From assembly GCA_001917135.1 (NCBI GenBank), contig MNTT01000007.1:62001-126000 (forward strand): DNA of 64,000 nt, given 5' to 3'. Position 1 is the first letter of the stretch. The number at the start of each line of letters is the position of its first letter. Below the pieces are notes generated by a model, which saw only the letters and a list, made by a program, of their open reading frames with translations, made no database searches and had not been told where the DNA came from. The DNA is from Acetobacter sp. 46_36. GTDB lineage: Bacteria; Pseudomonadota; Alphaproteobacteria; RF32; CAG-239. Shown piece after piece: positions 8,552-17,179 of the stretch. Both the position numbers and the translations under genes were made by a program.

Positions 8552-8857
8552 TACCGCACTATCCTTTTATTTTCCTGCTTAACGCAACTTGCCGGTGCAA
8601 AATAAAATTTTGTCAGACCGAGCCTTGCCCGTTTACAGGTTTTATTCTTGCCGCAGCCTTCTTCCTTAAACAACCCCAATATGGAGTTTTCCACTTATTT
8701 AAGTAAAAAGTAACTTTTTTAATTTTCACAAATCATGCTTTATCATATAGTTAGCTAAACACATTTAAAATCATATTTTTTTTATGTGGATTATATTTTT
8801 TTGTTAATATAACTTTAAGCGTTGAAGACTGGCCATCACCACTTACGGAGTTTTAGT
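8552..8857. other. 306-bp spacer between ybjN-like gene and lgt, no gene recognised
   Basis: The divergent promoters of both flanking genes must lie here. The half nearest lgt is very AT-rich, with several T and A runs. A small hairpin CAAAA/TTTTG lies near 8600. I found no credible ORF, no tRNA and no SRP, 6S or tmRNA consensus block on either strand. Confidence 0.5.
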
Positions 8858-9658
8858 ATGTATATTGATTTTCCCGATATATCCCCGGTTATCTTTTCGA
8901 TAGGTCCCTTTTCCTTCAGGTGGTATGCCATGGCTTATTTGGCGGGTATTGTTGCGGCCTGGCTTCTGACCAAACGTAATATTGCAAAGTACAATCTTGG
9001 CATCACCAACGAACAGCTTGACGATTTGGTTTTCTATACAACACTCGGCATTATTCTCGGGGGAAGAATCGGATATGTCGTCTGTTACGGAGACGGCTAC
9101 TTTTGGAAGCACCCTTCGGAAATTATTGCCGTATGGCATGGGGGAATGTCTTTTCACGGCGGAATTGCCGGGGTTATTCTGGGATTGTTTTGCTTTGCGC
9201 GAAGATACGCGTTCCCGTTCCTGAAGATTACGGATATTGTCGCTTTATATGTTCCTATCGGAATCTTTTTGGGCAGGCTTGCCAACTTTGTCAATGGCGA
9301 GTTATGGGGGCGGGTTACAACCGTTCCCTGGGCGGTTAAATTTCCGGAAGGAGGATATCTGCCGCGTCATCCTTCGCAGCTGTATGAGGCTGCAACGGAA
9401 GGACTTCTGATGTTTGCCATTCTCAATCTGCTCTGGCGCAGACCTTATGTCCGAAATCATAACGGAATTATCTCCGCAGCATTTCTTATTGTTTACGCAA
9501 TATCGCGAATGTGTATGGAACTTTTTCGCGAACCGGATCAGCAAATCGGCTTTCTTCCCGGCGGTATTACGATGGGACAGCTGTTGTCCCTGCCGTTTCT
9601 TTTACTCGGACTTTTTGTTTTGCACCGCGCGGTCAGATTACCCGCTGACAAATATTAA
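8858..9658 (+). CDS. lgt: Prolipoprotein diacylglyceryl transferase
   Basis: Lgt is the first enzyme of lipoprotein maturation: it moves diacylglycerol from phosphatidylglycerol to the lipobox cysteine in the inner membrane. The 266-residue protein has about seven membrane segments and the family motifs GGRIGYVVCYG, HGGMSFHGGIAGVILG (catalytic His region) and GRLANFVNGELWGR. I chose the ATG at 8858 because ACGGAG lies 7 bp upstream and the product starts MYIDFPD, typical for Lgt. It serves the lipoproteins in this window (6523, 26114, 30671). Its stop codon overlaps that of the convergent gene at 9655. Confidence 0.95.
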   Translation: MYIDFPDISPVIFSIGPFSFRWYAMAYLAGIVAAWLLTKRNIAKYNLGITNEQLDDLVFYTTLGIILGGRIGYVVCYGDGYFWKHPSEIIAVWHGGMSFHGGIAGVILGLFCFARRYAFPFLKITDIVALYVPIGIFLGRLANFVNGELWGRVTTVPWAVKFPEGGYLPRHPSQLYEAATEGLLMFAILNLLWRRPYVRNHNGIISAAFLIVYAISRMCMELFREPDQQIGFLPGGITMGQLLSLPFLLLGLFVLHRAVRLPADKY

Positions 9659-10830
9659 GCCTTAATCGTAATATTACGCGTAAACCGGCAGGCCTTTTGC
9701 AAGTTTTCTTCGGCTCGCACCAAAACCGCCGCAGCGTCTGCGTCACTGCGCTTTTTTTCGCTGACGCATTGCGATACTGTTAATTGCAGATGATTATTTT
9801 CATTAAAAACAAACACGGACTTCGCCAAAATGCGGCGGACTTCTTCTGCTTTCTCAAAACTTTCTGCGGCATTGGCATTCATAAACGCCAAAATAAACGC
9901 ATCTGCCTTATAGTTATACACCAAAATCCCGGCATTGGTTTTGTTTATGCGCTTTAAGAACATTTTTTTCAGCAACAGCATTTTTCGCCGGCCAAAACGT
10001 TTCAACAGCCGTTCGTATTCGTCGATATACATCAGGGCAATACTGTATTTAAGCGGGTATTTGTTTTCCGCTTCCCGGCAAAATGCCCTGCTGTTGGGAA
10101 TTCCCAAATCCTCGTCGCGACTCCTTGAATAATATACATAATACAGCGACGATAAAAGCAGTATCAGAACAGCTGCCAGAAAAAACAGGCTGAACGCAAA
10201 CAAATTATCTGAAAAATAAACACCCATAAATACGGCAGTTCCGGCAAAAAAAGCGGCAGCACTCAATATCCGCCCTTTGCAGACATGATAAACAAACAAG
10301 ACTGATAAACATAAAACGGATATATTCAGAGCAGGATAATTAAACATACCGATATGTTTGTAGAAATAATACGAATCGGTATCTATGCTGTGATTTTGCA
10401 GTTTTTCAATCAACGCTGTCTGAGCAAACAGAAAAATATAAAACCAACTCCAATATTTATGAGGCTGTCTTTTGTGAAAAAGAAAATATGCCAACAAAAT
10501 ATCGGGAAGCAACAGCGCACTCCATATATTATACCCGGCCGAAAAAATATAATCCTCGCCGTATGTATATCTCAGACTGTTTATAACCAGGTACCCCGTA
10601 TAAATGACTGAGGCCATCATAACCGAACTTAAAATCCGGAAATACCCCATCACCAGCAATGTCAACCCAACGCAGCCAACGAAAAAACCGTGTACTGCAT
10701 GGTAATTTTCTTCAGAAAAATCCGATACGGAAAAAAAATATACCAGAAAAGCCCCTAATACCAGAATCGGAAACAAAGCACTCTTGTTATATCCTATAAT
10801 TTTTTCCAATTCCAGTTCCAACTTTAACAC
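9655..10830 (-). CDS. Multi-pass membrane protein with degenerate GGDEF domain
   Basis: About eight hydrophobic segments fill residues 10-230, followed by a cytoplasmic domain of about 160 residues with the fold order of a diguanylate cyclase: DEDLGIPNSRAF (normally DxLTGLxNRRxF), MYIDEYERLLKRFG and NYKADAFILAF. The last corresponds to the GGDEF position but reads KADAF, so cyclic-di-GMP synthesis is very unlikely; a receptor or structural role is possible. I start at the GTG at 10830, preceded by GGAGA at 9 bp, giving 391 residues; an open frame extends 30 codons further to an ATG at 10920. It may be read with queA, 135 bp upstream. Confidence 0.65.
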   Translation of the reverse strand: MLKLELELEKIIGYNKSALFPILVLGAFLVYFFSVSDFSEENYHAVHGFFVGCVGLTLLVMGYFRILSSVMMASVIYTGYLVINSLRYTYGEDYIFSAGYNIWSALLLPDILLAYFLFHKRQPHKYWSWFYIFLFAQTALIEKLQNHSIDTDSYYFYKHIGMFNYPALNISVLCLSVLFVYHVCKGRILSAAAFFAGTAVFMGVYFSDNLFAFSLFFLAAVLILLLSSLYYVYYSRSRDEDLGIPNSRAFCREAENKYPLKYSIALMYIDEYERLLKRFGRRKMLLLKKMFLKRINKTNAGILVYNYKADAFILAFMNANAAESFEKAEEVRRILAKSVFVFNENNHLQLTVSQCVSEKKRSDADAAAVLVRAEENLQKACRFTRNITIKA

Positions 10831-10965
10831 ATCCGCTCTCCATTTGCTATTGCCATAATTTTGCCATGTACCAGATGCGGGTATCCGCCGGCGCGGAACC
10901 GCTTGCGCAAACAACGGCAAAAAAAGCTCTGCTCAGCCATATACGGGCAGTTTAAACCGGAATAG

Positions 10966-12048
10966 TTAAATTTTATTTACACATTTAAGGATTGAACTGT
11001 CGCCATAGGAATAAAAACGATACCGTTCTTTGACGGCATGTGCATACGCAGCCTTCATACGTTCGGTTCCGGCGATGGCGCATATCAGCATAAACAGCGT
11101 TGATTTCGGCAAGTGAAAGTTGGTAATAATATAATCAATTACCTTAAATTTATATCCAGGCGTAATAAAAATTGACGTTTCTCCATTAAACGGATGCAAT
11201 ATGCCATTGTCATCGGCAGCGCTTTCCAACAGGCGCACCGACGTTGTGCCGACAGCAATTATCCGCCTTCCGTCCCTTTTGGCTTTATTGATAATTTCGC
11301 AGGCTTCGGGAGTAATAATACCGTATTCGGCGTGCATCTTATGGTCTTTGGTATCTTCCGTTTTCACGGGCAGAAACGTTCCGGCGCCGACATGCAGGGT
11401 CAGAAATACTTTGGATACGCCCTTTTCATCAAGTTTCTTCAATACACGGTCGGTAAAATGCAGTCCGGCCGTAGGCGCGGCAACTGCCCCTTCATATTTT
11501 GCATATACAGTCTGATAATTTTCCTTATCATTGTATTTATTCCATAACCCCGCAACCGGTTTTTCACGCTTAATGTACGGCGGCAGCGGCATCATCCCAT
11601 ACGTTTCCAACATTTTCGACAGATTATCAACCGGACAGAGAAATTCCAGAAGTACGCCGTCTTCACCGCGTTTTTCAATCACACGCGCTTTAAACAATGA
11701 TTTTTCCGGCGCAATTTCCGACGTATAAAAAGTAATTTCGTCCTCTGGATGCAGACGCTTGGAGTTTTTTACAAATGCCCACCATGTCTGACCATTTTCG
11801 GGATGATACAAAGTTACTTCGACCTCTGCTTCCCCCCTTTTTCCGTAAAGGCGCGCGGGAATTACCTTTGTATCATTAAAAACCAGAACATCACCGGAAT
11901 TCAGAATATCCGGCAAATCATAGAAATGCCGGTCAACGGTAACACCTTCTTCCGATAAATCCAGAAGGCGGGACGCGTCCCGCGGGTTTGCCGGCTCTTT
12001 GGCAATTAATTCTTTGTCCAAATCAAAATCAAATAAATCTACGCGCAT
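10966..12048 (-). CDS. queA: S-adenosylmethionine:tRNA ribosyltransferase-isomerase
   Basis: QueA adds the cyclopentene moiety (epoxyqueuosine) to preQ1 at position 34 of GUN tRNAs, using the ribosyl part of SAM. The 360-residue length is normal. The N-terminal MRVDLFDFDL ... PANPRDASRLL and the internal DVLVFNDTKVIPARL, GAVAAPTAGLHFT and LHVGAGTFLPV segments are classic. GAGGA precedes the ATG. A promoter lies 27 bp upstream on the minus strand. No other queuosine gene is in the window, so whether preQ1 is made or imported cannot be seen here. Confidence 0.97.
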   Translation of the reverse strand: MRVDLFDFDLDKELIAKEPANPRDASRLLDLSEEGVTVDRHFYDLPDILNSGDVLVFNDTKVIPARLYGKRGEAEVEVTLYHPENGQTWWAFVKNSKRLHPEDEITFYTSEIAPEKSLFKARVIEKRGEDGVLLEFLCPVDNLSKMLETYGMMPLPPYIKREKPVAGLWNKYNDKENYQTVYAKYEGAVAAPTAGLHFTDRVLKKLDEKGVSKVFLTLHVGAGTFLPVKTEDTKDHKMHAEYGIITPEACEIINKAKRDGRRIIAVGTTSVRLLESAADDNGILHPFNGETSIFITPGYKFKVIDYIITNFHLPKSTLFMLICAIAGTERMKAAYAHAVKERYRFYSYGDSSILKCVNKI

Positions 12049-12074
12049 GGTCTTTCCTCTTGTTATTTTTCGCG

Positions 12075-12103
12075 TTTATAAACCAATGTATGAAATTTGG
12101 CAA
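12075..12103 (-). promoter_or_regulatory. Sigma70-type promoter for queA
   Basis: On the minus strand TTGCCA (12103-12098), a 17-bp spacer and TATAAA (12080-12075) lie 27 bp before the queA ATG. Confidence 0.6.
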
Positions 12104-12172
12104 CCAATTTTTAAGAACATCTTTACTATTGACAATTTTTTAAAAAAATATTTAAAATTGACAAAAAAGTTG

Positions 12173-12201
12173 TTGAAATAATTAAAAACATGATATATAC
12201 T
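12173..12201 (+). promoter_or_regulatory. Sigma70-type promoter for the 1187-residue protein
   Basis: TTGAAA (12173-12178), a 17-bp spacer and TATACT (12196-12201) lie about 39 bp before the chosen ATG at 12240. Two further TTGACA hexamers (12129, 12158) sit upstream in very AT-rich DNA without good -10 partners. Confidence 0.6.
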
Positions 12202-12239
12202 GCCCTTAAATAATGGTGTTTTTTATGGAGAAAAAAACA

Positions 12240-15200
12240 ATGACTAATGCTTTTGACAGCATGGATTTAAATACGGCATACGAAATTGCCGGAGGCTATA
12301 TTGAGGCTGATGACGAAATTTTCGCCAAAGCCCTTGAAATGGTCAAAGCCGACGATGCCCGTTTCGCCGAAGAGCTGAAAGCCGCCCGCAAAGCCGAAAC
12401 TTCTCTCAAAGCCCAACAGGACAAAGAAGAAGAAATCGCAGCCAGTGCCGAAGAAGTTCTGGACAACACCTCGTTTTTGAAGCAGGAATTCGGCAATGAC
12501 AAATTTCAGCAGGATTTTTTTGCCGATGAGGAAATTAAGGCAGCAGAAAAAAACACCCCTGTTTATGATATCAATCCCGAAACGCAAGAACGGTTTGAAC
12601 TTGAAGGAGACGACAAACACGCCCATTTTGAAATGCTGTTTGAAAAGGCTAAGCTGGACGTCTGGCGCGAGCAGGCAGGAAGCAAAGAATTTCATAATTT
12701 AAAAAACAAAGATAAAAAGAAAAGCCTGTTTGCAGCGGTTAAAAATTCATTTTTAAGCACGGTCGCCCACCTCAGGACATCTGCGCAGATAGAACGCGAG
12801 GTTCCAGATGCCGTTCATGCCGTACAAAAAGAAGACAAGAACTTTTTCGCCAAACAGGCGGGAAGTATGTTGTCGAAAATTCAGAATGCCCTTAATCCGA
12901 ACAAGGAAATAAAGATTTCGTCCAGTTCGGTTATGGCAGCTTGTGCCGAATCGGAAGCCAGAACAAACAAATTCGCCAGAAAACTTGCCGACCTGGCTAA
13001 AAAGGCAACCAGCAAAAAGAAAGAATGTTTTTCAAAAGCCGCTTTAATGACCCACAAGGCCAAAGAGGCTTTTGCAGAAAAAGCCAAACTGGTTTGGGGA
13101 CAGCGGTACGAATTTATGGCAAACATACGCGACCGCGCCCCGAAGATTGTTACGGATATGGCCGCAACCGGCGTTTTGGTCGGGGCGACAGCCCTTTCCG
13201 CACCGTGGCTCGGGACAGCCGTTATCGGCTATGGCGCTTACAAGGCTGCATCCGCCTGGGTCTGGCCGATTGTAACCCATGCCAGAAAAGAAGCACGTTT
13301 GGCTCAAAAAGATGCCAAAGCGCCCAAAATGAAGTTTTGGGACAGGCTGAAAAAATCTGCCGATACGGTTACTTCTTCTAAAGAGTACTATAAAGAAGCA
13401 GGTTGGGGCTGCGCTGCGGGATTACTTGGCCTCGGTGCCGCCGGAATAGCTTCCGGTGCCGGTGCCAACGTCCTTTTGCAAAAAAGTTTCCAACGTTTGT
13501 CCAGCACTGCCGTTTATACGGCTAACAGTCTGACCAATGCCGTCAAAAAACTTAAGGAAAAAGATAGTAACTGGTGGGGCAAAGGAATGGCTGTTGCCAG
13601 CACAATGGTTATGGCTTACGTATTGACTTCCTGTGGCGAAAATACGGAAGAAACTTTGCGTATGCCGCAAAATAACGGCGGAATGCCGGATTTGACCGGA
13701 GACGGAAACAAAACACAGGCTGTGGCAGATACGACCAATACAGTTCAACGGCAGACAGTTCAGGCCGTTGTCGAGACGACTCCAACCATAAGTGTTCCCG
13801 AAAATTGGGAAAGCAATATGGGAATCACCGAAAACCAATGGGAAAGGCTGCAAAGTTTCTGGGGAGGCAAGGAGCAATATGAAACTTTTTATAAAAAGAT
13901 AAGCGATGATATGCTTGAAAAAGGCGGTATCTTTGAGGGGATGACCCGTGAGCAGGTTTTGTTTAAATATGAACGTTTATCTTCATGGAATCTGACCCAG
14001 CATCAGGAAGTTATCAGACGCATGGACTCATTTTTCGGCTGCGACGGCGAGGAACGGATTATGCTTACGGCAGATGATGCCAAATCGCTTGATGACGTAT
14101 TGTCCAACGGTGCCATCAGAGATGTGGACGGAACAAAATGCATCAGAACAACCGGCATTGACATCAATTGCGGCGAAGAAGCCGTCAGACACGACGTCCG
14201 TGTTGACTGCGGATGCGATGAAAATGTGCCTGCAAATCACGCCAAAACGGAAAAAGTTTCCGTTCAGGCCGCGCAGGATTACAGCTTTGAGGAAGTTCCT
14301 GGCTCTTCAGTTACGGTTGTCAGAGAAAGCGTACAGGAAAATGCAAACGGCTCTGGTACCGGCGTCAAAATTGTTCAGGCAAACAACCTCAATAGCGGAA
14401 AAGTTATCGGCGAAACGTCACCTGATGCCGTCAGCGGCGTGAAACCTGACAATGTCCAAGTCGTTATCGGACAAACTGGCGACGGTATCGCGGAAGAAAG
14501 AACCGGAGTTGCAACAACCGATGATACCTCTACGTCCGGAGCAAGAGCAGCCGCAGAAGATGAATTTACTTTCACCGAGATTCCGGGAACCACAACGCAA
14601 GTAACCGACAGCAGCAGCGTTTCCGGCGAAACAATCACACTTTCAGACAAAAGCGATGCAACGGCTGCGGTTTTGACAGAGGAATATACTTTTGAAGAAG
14701 TACAGGGTTCTAGCAGGGTTGTAACTCCTGAGACAGGTACCGAAATAAAGAGTTCCGGTCTTAGAAATGAGGATATAATGCAGACCGATGCCCCGGCCGC
14801 AGGAGTTACCGAGCAGATTGTTGCCGATTCAGACGAAATTGCCGCCGGCACGCCTGCCGCTGACAACGTTCCCGAACGCGGCGGGTATCAAAACACCGGT
14901 TTGACCGAAGCCCAGTACCATCGGACAGAAACATTTTTCAAAAATAAATTCGGCGAAAACGCTTTCGATGACTATATGAACAGAATTACAGACGATATGC
15001 GTGCCAAAGGCGGTATGTTTGAGGGATTAAGCAAAGCTCAGGCATTGTACTCTGTCCAGCAGATGACTGCATGGTCCAATGACCAGCACGGAGCATTTGC
15101 CAACGAAATTTCAACGATGATTGAATACCTTAAAGGGGAATGTAAGGATACTATTACCGTTTCGGAATCCGGCGCCATTAAAACCGTTATCGACAAAGTT

Positions 15201-15803
15201 AACGAAAACGGCACTATCGACGGCGTTACGGGTTCGACAAACAAAGTAGTCAGGTACTTTCAAGCCAACGACTGCGGCGAACACGGCACTTACGCCATCA
15301 ATGAAAGCACGGCTACAAGTGAAATTACACAGCCGTCCGGCAACAAATTCAAACGTTTCTTCAAAAAAATGTGGAATACGTCTCCGGAACCGGTTTTTGA
15401 AGAAATTGAAGGAACCAGCCGGGTTGTTGAAAGAGTACAAGTTGCCGAAACTGTCGTTGATCCCCAAATTAAGATTATTCAAGCCAATAATCTTGATGAA
15501 GGAAAAGTTATCGGTACAGCCAATACCGACGATATTTCCTCTGTCCGCGCAGACAATGTCGAAGTTGTAATCGGCTCGGAACAAGCTCCGACTGAGGTTT
15601 CCGCAAACGAGGCAGCGGCAGAAGAAGCCAAACGACGCGTTTCGAACAAAGTCGGCAAAAGAGTTGCACAGGCAGCTGTCGAGAGCAATACTCCACAGCT
15701 GTCTCCTGAAGCCGCAGCCGCACTCAGGGAAAGCGGACGGGATCCGAGCAAGCTCACCAACCCGGCTTTGATAAAATGGGCAAATGAAACATACAGACAA
15801 TAA
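12240..15803 (+). CDS. Large modular protein of unknown function with internal duplications
   Basis: I do not recognise this 1187-residue protein. Residues 1-300 are Ala/Lys/Glu-rich and probably helical. Residues about 300-460 hold several hydrophobic Gly/Ala-rich stretches (for example GVLVGATALSAPWLGTAVIG) and one ending TSCGENTEET, possibly membrane-inserting. The C-terminal 650 residues are built from repeated parts: two helical modules (about 529-598 and 888-960) sharing DDM-x-KGG-[IM]-FEG and W-x(3)-QH; two copies of a QANNL/GKVIG/DNV-x-VVIG element (about 710 and 1078); and four copies of a F-x-E-[VI]-x-G-[ST]-[ST] motif (about 681, 776, 816, 1052). The N-terminus lacks a signal peptide. 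The ATG at 12240 has GGAG 9 bp upstream; two in-frame ATGs (12213, 12225) are less likely. It has its own promoter and a strong terminator. Confidence 0.85.
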   Translation: MTNAFDSMDLNTAYEIAGGYIEADDEIFAKALEMVKADDARFAEELKAARKAETSLKAQQDKEEEIAASAEEVLDNTSFLKQEFGNDKFQQDFFADEEIKAAEKNTPVYDINPETQERFELEGDDKHAHFEMLFEKAKLDVWREQAGSKEFHNLKNKDKKKSLFAAVKNSFLSTVAHLRTSAQIEREVPDAVHAVQKEDKNFFAKQAGSMLSKIQNALNPNKEIKISSSSVMAACAESEARTNKFARKLADLAKKATSKKKECFSKAALMTHKAKEAFAEKAKLVWGQRYEFMANIRDRAPKIVTDMAATGVLVGATALSAPWLGTAVIGYGAYKAASAWVWPIVTHARKEARLAQKDAKAPKMKFWDRLKKSADTVTSSKEYYKEAGWGCAAGLLGLGAAGIASGAGANVLLQKSFQRLSSTAVYTANSLTNAVKKLKEKDSNWWGKGMAVASTMVMAYVLTSCGENTEETLRMPQNNGGMPDLTGDGNKTQAVADTTNTVQRQTVQAVVETTPTISVPENWESNMGITENQWERLQSFWGGKEQYETFYKKISDDMLEKGGIFEGMTREQVLFKYERLSSWNLTQHQEVIRRMDSFFGCDGEERIMLTADDAKSLDDVLSNGAIRDVDGTKCIRTTGIDINCGEEAVRHDVRVDCGCDENVPANHAKTEKVSVQAAQDYSFEEVPGSSVTVVRESVQENANGSGTGVKIVQANNLNSGKVIGETSPDAVSGVKPDNVQVVIGQTGDGIAEERTGVATTDDTSTSGARAAAEDEFTFTEIPGTTTQVTDSSSVSGETITLSDKSDATAAVLTEEYTFEEVQGSSRVVTPETGTEIKSSGLRNEDIMQTDAPAAGVTEQIVADSDEIAAGTPAADNVPERGGYQNTGLTEAQYHRTETFFKNKFGENAFDDYMNRITDDMRAKGGMFEGLSKAQALYSVQQMTAWSNDQHGAFANEISTMIEYLKGECKDTITVSESGAIKTVIDKVNENGTIDGVTGSTNKVVRYFQANDCGEHGTYAINESTATSEITQPSGNKFKRFFKKMWNTSPEPVFEEIEGTSRVVERVQVAETVVDPQIKIIQANNLDEGKVIGTANTDDISSVRADNVEVVIGSEQAPTEVSANEAAAEEAKRRVSNKVGKRVAQAAVESNTPQLSPEAAAALRESGRDPSKLTNPALIKWANETYRQ
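13824..15588 (+). repeat. Duplicated protein modules within the large unknown protein
   Basis: Helical module copies lie at about 13824-14042 and 14901-15140; both contain DDM, KGG, FEG and QH at matching places. The QANNL-type element occurs at about 14367 and 15471. The short FEE-x-x-G motif occurs near 14280, 14565, 14685 and 15393. DNA identity between copies is low, so the duplication is old. Confidence 0.7.
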
Positions 15804-15826
15804 TGGCTGATTGGAGCCTTGCATTT

Positions 15827-15860
15827 AAACGCCGGTATAAACTGCCGGCGTTTTCTTTTT
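15827..15860 (+). terminator. Intrinsic terminator of the large unknown gene
   Basis: A nine-pair stem AAACGCCGG/CCGGCGTTT (15827-15835 and 15845-15853) with a 9-base loop is followed by a T-rich tract. Confidence 0.85.
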
Positions 15861-16076
15861 CCTCAAACATTGCTAAACCGCATTCATAAACCGGAGATAA
15901 AGAAAACAGCATATCTGTATCAAAAGTTTAATAAATTGGGGATAACTTTCCCCTATATCAGCTCTCTTTTTAAAATTTTGCTTGAAAAAAGCAGAATTGG
16001 TGTTAATTTATGCTCGATTTTATGATATATGCCGTGCGGGGCTGTCCGCACTCTGATATTTTGGAAGGATAATAAT

Positions 16077-17084
16077 ATGACTATTCGCGTCGGTATTAAC
16101 GGATTTGGACGTATCGGTCGTCTGGTATTTCGTGCTGCTCAGAAAAGAAACGACATTGAAATTGTCGGCATCAATGATTTGATTGATGTTGAATATATGG
16201 CTTATATGCTCAGATATGACACCATGCACGGCCAGTTTGACGGTACGATTGAAGTTAAAGACGGCAAATTGGTTGTTAACGGAAAAGCTATCCGCGTTAC
16301 AGCCGAAAAGAACCCGGCCGATTTGAAATGGGATGAAGTCGGCGCCGAATATGTTGTTGAATCTACCGGTTTGTTCCTGACGAAAGAAAAAGCTCAGGGA
16401 CATATTGACGCTGGTGCAAAATATGTCGTTATGTCTGCTCCGTCAAAAGATGACACGCCGATGTTTGTCTGCGGTGTCAACACCGACTCTTATGTTAAAG
16501 GAACACAGTTTGTTTCCAATGCTTCCTGCACCACGAACTGCCTGGCTCCGATTGCCAAGGTTTTGAATGATGCGTTCGGCATTACAGACGGTTTGATGAC
16601 CACTGTTCACTCCACCACAGCAACCCAGAAAACCGTTGACGGTCCGTCGATGAAAGACTGGAGAGGCGGACGTGCCGCTTCCGGCAACATTATCCCGTCT
16701 TCGACAGGTGCTGCCAAAGCTGTCGGCAAAGTTATTCCGACCCTGAACGGCAAACTGACCGGTATGTCTTTCCGCGTTCCGACACTGGACGTTTCGGTTG
16801 TCGATTTGACCGCAAACCTGGCTAAGCCGGCTACCTATGAAGAAATTTGCGCAGCAATGAAGAAAGCATCCGAAGGCGAATTAAAGGGCATTTTGGGTTA
16901 TACCGAGGATCAGGTCGTTTCTTCCGACTTCCTTGGTGACGCTCGTACTTCCATTTTTGACGCCAAAGCCGGCATTCAGCTTACACCGACTTTTGTTAAG
17001 GTTGTCAGCTGGTATGACAACGAATGGGGCTACTCCAACAAGGTTCTTGACCTCGTTGCCCATATGGCTAAAGTAAACGGATAA
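16077..17084 (+). CDS. gap: Glyceraldehyde-3-phosphate dehydrogenase, type I
   Basis: The enzyme oxidises glyceraldehyde-3-phosphate with NAD(P)+ and phosphate to 1,3-bisphosphoglycerate. The 335-residue protein opens with the dinucleotide-binding INGFGRIGR, carries the catalytic SNASCTTNC block (Cys151), the THS-type phosphate contacts near HSTTATQKTVDGPS and the C-terminal WYDNEWGYSNKV. I start at the ATG at 16077, which has GGAAGGA 7 bp upstream. pgk follows directly, the common alphaproteobacterial order. The 95-bp spacer to pgk can fold into a terminator-like structure, so the ratio of the two transcripts may be tuned there. Confidence 0.97.
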   Translation: MTIRVGINGFGRIGRLVFRAAQKRNDIEIVGINDLIDVEYMAYMLRYDTMHGQFDGTIEVKDGKLVVNGKAIRVTAEKNPADLKWDEVGAEYVVESTGLFLTKEKAQGHIDAGAKYVVMSAPSKDDTPMFVCGVNTDSYVKGTQFVSNASCTTNCLAPIAKVLNDAFGITDGLMTTVHSTTATQKTVDGPSMKDWRGGRAASGNIIPSSTGAAKAVGKVIPTLNGKLTGMSFRVPTLDVSVVDLTANLAKPATYEEICAAMKKASEGELKGILGYTEDQVVSSDFLGDARTSIFDAKAGIQLTPTFVKVVSWYDNEWGYSNKVLDLVAHMAKVNG

Positions 17085-17094
17085 TTTTACCTTT

Positions 17095-17161
17095 CCCCGC
17101 CGCTTTGAAGTAGGTACGTTGTTAACGGTACAAACGGATAGGCTGCGGGGATTGTTTTTTT
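17095..17161 (+). terminator. Structured gap-pgk spacer, terminator or attenuator
   Basis: CCCCGC-C-GC (17095-17103) can pair with GC-T-GCGGGG (17142-17150) with one mismatch, enclosing a smaller hairpin around GTTGTTAAC, and is followed by ATTG and seven T. It lies entirely between the two glycolytic genes, leaving pgk's ribosome site just beyond it. Confidence 0.5.
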
Positions 17162-17179
17162 AGATTGAGGAAAATACGA

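Noticed and set aside
8552..8857. Possible 6S, SRP or other structural RNA in the long spacer
   Set aside because: The conserved SRP tip sequence is absent, and no long rod-like pairing with a central bubble can be drawn; a small AT-rich hairpin alone is not enough.
15111..15824. 237-codon minus-strand open frame at the end of the large modular gene
   Set aside because: The plus strand has a coherent repeat-containing product there, while the antisense product shows no domain and would read through the terminator.
15998..16026. Promoter of gap as TTGGTG, 17 bp, TATGAT
   Set aside because: The -10 hexamer is good but the -35 matches only three of six bases; too weak to list.
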